In this document: positions 62,682 through 64,000 of the stretch, in pieces | Layout of the letters: each line of letters begins with the position of its first letter | Position numbering within the stretch: position 1 is the first letter of the stretch | NCBI RefSeq assembly: GCF_018861125.1 | Contig: NZ_JAHKQN010000005.1 | Coordinates: 34,056-98,055, forward strand | DNA: 64,000 nt | Reading direction: 5' to 3' | From: Cellulophaga baltica | Lineage (GTDB): Bacteria; Bacteroidota; Bacteroidia; Flavobacteriales; Flavobacteriaceae | The notes under the pieces: generated by a model | The model's database searches: none | Seen by the model: the letters and a program-made list of their open reading frames with translations, nothing else | What the model was told of the DNA's origin: nothing | Position numbers and translations under genes: made by a program

Positions 62682-64000
62682 ATGCAAACACTTAACAAAA
62701 CACTACCATTATTTTTATTATTTGTGCTTTTTGGCGCTTTTTCGTTACAAGCACAAGTTAAAATTGGCGATAACCCTGAAATTATTGACACTGGCTCATT
62801 ATTAGAACTTAATAGTATTGACAAAGCTTTAGTTATTACTAGAGTAAGTACAGCACAAATGCAAAACATGACTCCATTACAAGGCGCAGTCGTGTACAAT
62901 ACGGATGATGCTTGTGTTAACTATTTTGATGGTACCGAATGGATAAATATTTGTGAAGCCTTTGGTGCATTGAACATTACAAGTACAGCCATACAAAATG
63001 ATTTAGAAACCATTGTGGTAACTCGCTTAAATGAAGACGGTATAGAAGACGTTGAAGGTGCTATTTTTAATATTGAAGTAAGCGCTATTAATGGTGATAA
63101 CATACAAGATGGTGTAATTGATAGCAACCACTTAGTAGATGGAGCTATTGGTAGAGACCAAATTGCTGAAAATGCTGTTTCTACTACTGAAATTGCTGAT
63201 GGCGGAGTTCGAACTATTGATATTAGACCTGGTGACCCTAATGAAGTTTTGCAAACCTCAGATTCTGGAGACCTTGTACAATGGGGATCATTAAATGCTG
63301 ACAATATAACGGGTGAAAATCTAACTGCTTCAGATACTTCAATTACTGTAACTTCTGGTGATGGCGCTACACTTATTAATGCATCAGTACAAGTTAGTGA
63401 AGGTGGTATTACTGAAAATAAATTAGCAGATAATGCTGTAACCAATACAAAAATAGACAAAACAAATATTCCTATTAGCGGTTTTGGCGCTGCTATTGAG
63501 GCAATTGATTTAGGCGGTAATACTATTAGCAACCTTGCTGAACCAAGCCTAGACCAAGATGCAGTAACCAAATTTTATGTTGATTCTCAAGTAGGTTCAA
63601 TAAATATGCTTGATGATGGACTTATTTACGTTGGTAATACAATTAATGAAGCTACAGCAGTTCCTGTATCAGGAGATATTACACTAATAAATACAGGTGA
63701 ACTTACAATTAATGATGATGCGATTACAAGTTCAAAAATATCAAATGAAACAATTTTATCAGAAGATATTTTAGATGGTACAATTGCTGACGCTGATATT
63801 TTAGACAGAACCATTTCTCCTTTGAAGTTAGCTGATGGAGTTAATGATGGTCAAATTTTAAGATACAATGGAACGGATTGGGAATTAGCTAACGAAAATG
63901 CTTTAGCAATAACTGAAGCCCAAGATTTAGAAAGTGTTTTAACTTTTGACCCAAGTGCTAATAATATTGTAATTACAGACCTAGGAACTCCAATTAATGA
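62682..64000 (+). CDS. Large repetitive surface protein, N-terminal part (cut by window end)
   Basis: At least 439 codons, open to the window edge. A signal peptide (about 1-24, ending LQAQ) precedes a region with YNTDDACVNYFDGTEWINIC, then a long series of degenerate repeats, for example IAENAVSTTEI, LADNAVTNTKI, DDAITSSKI and DGTIADADI. DAVTKFYVDSQ (about residue 293) and DGQILRYNGTDWE are motifs seen in phage tail-fibre-like and bacterial surface adhesins. It is rich in Asp, Asn, Thr and Ile and nearly Cys-free, so probably a secreted fibrous adhesin. Any C-terminal type IX secretion signal would be beyond the window. Confidence 0.82.
   Translation, partial: MQTLNKTLPLFLLFVLFGAFSLQAQVKIGDNPEIIDTGSLLELNSIDKALVITRVSTAQMQNMTPLQGAVVYNTDDACVNYFDGTEWINICEAFGALNITSTAIQNDLETIVVTRLNEDGIEDVEGAIFNIEVSAINGDNIQDGVIDSNHLVDGAIGRDQIAENAVSTTEIADGGVRTIDIRPGDPNEVLQTSDSGDLVQWGSLNADNITGENLTASDTSITVTSGDGATLINASVQVSEGGITENKLADNAVTNTKIDKTNIPISGFGAAIEAIDLGGNTISNLAEPSLDQDAVTKFYVDSQVGSINMLDDGLIYVGNTINEATAVPVSGDITLINTGELTINDDAITSSKISNETILSEDILDGTIADADILDRTISPLKLADGVNDGQILRYNGTDWELANENALAITEAQDLESVLTFDPSANNIVITDLGTPIN

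Noticed and set aside
62921..63571. Minus-strand frame of 216 codons
   Set aside because: It is antisense to the large surface protein at 62682, which has a signal peptide, promoter and sensible repeats. The minus frame is Ser/Val/Pro-rich low-complexity, as expected of a shadow of repeats.
1..64000. Search for tRNA, rRNA, CRISPR arrays, insertion sequences, phage integration and riboswitches
   Set aside because: No cloverleaf, rRNA segment, regularly spaced repeat, transposase, integrase or known riboswitch shape was seen. This was by eye only, so a tRNAscan and Rfam search would be decisive.

Overview
The window looks like chromosomal core sequence from a member of the Flavobacteriaceae (phylum Bacteroidota), probably marine. 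The evidence is the very AT-rich base composition, the protein families present (DUF1573, CarboxypepD_reg-like secreted proteins, DUF6702-like protein, bTHX, short archaeal-type Psd), the near absence of Shine-Dalgarno sites, and the repeated Bacteroidota -7 promoter box TAnnTTTG in front of genes. This placement comes from sequence character, not from a database search. I see no rRNA, tRNA, CRISPR array, insertion sequence, integrase or prophage.

Layout. 1-5635: trp operon in the order trpE(partial)-G-D-C-F-B-A. 5756-9253: an exported M20 peptidase, a 47-codon small ORF, a DM13-domain lipoprotein and a predicted outer-membrane barrel. 9260-19058 (minus strand): a UDG-fold protein, two adjacent oxaloacetate-forming enzymes (ppc and pyc), yaaA, an RluD-type pseudouridine synthase and a PASTA protein, plus the 42-residue ribosomal protein bTHX on the plus strand. 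19209-25536: ddl, coaD, a PAS histidine kinase overlapping its response regulator, an M14 peptidase and a Nudix hydrolase. 25544-32256: pyrE, an SRPBCC protein, birA (which should biotinylate the pyc product), then the tight run rsfS-ftsH-LUD-cdsA-psd-ACBP, linking membrane protein quality control with phosphatidylethanolamine synthesis. 32306-37623 (minus): an aberrant large SDR with a four-Cys knuckle, a small Cys/TM protein, an FAH-family hydrolase and valS. 37815-47212: DUF1573, an aminotransferase overlapping murB, an ECF sigma/anti-sigma pair, a second ECF sigma, lipA, gap and a hybrid histidine kinase whose TTG start overlaps the gap stop.

47202-56265: lpxK, a Nif3-like protein, a CT398-like coiled-coil protein that has lost its zinc ligands, kmo (kynurenine 3-monooxygenase), clpP, two exported proteins of unknown role, kynU (kynureninase) and an O-methyltransferase. 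56248-61702 (minus): a PAP2 phosphatase, TatA, and a four-gene run of exported proteins (two tandem CarboxypepD_reg-like paralogues, a DUF6702-like protein, an M1 peptidase). 61875-64000: a PepE-like peptidase and the start of a large repetitive surface protein cut by the window edge.

Most of the window is ordinary housekeeping sequence. The best candidates for undescribed biology are the secreted four-gene run 57224-61702, the Tyr-less SDR at 32306-33880, the DM13 lipoprotein/barrel pair at 7791-9253 and the unfinished surface protein at 62682. Several gene starts were moved from the longest ORF on promoter or family grounds (pyc, Nudix, lipA, kynU, tatA, the 61702 gene, pepE).
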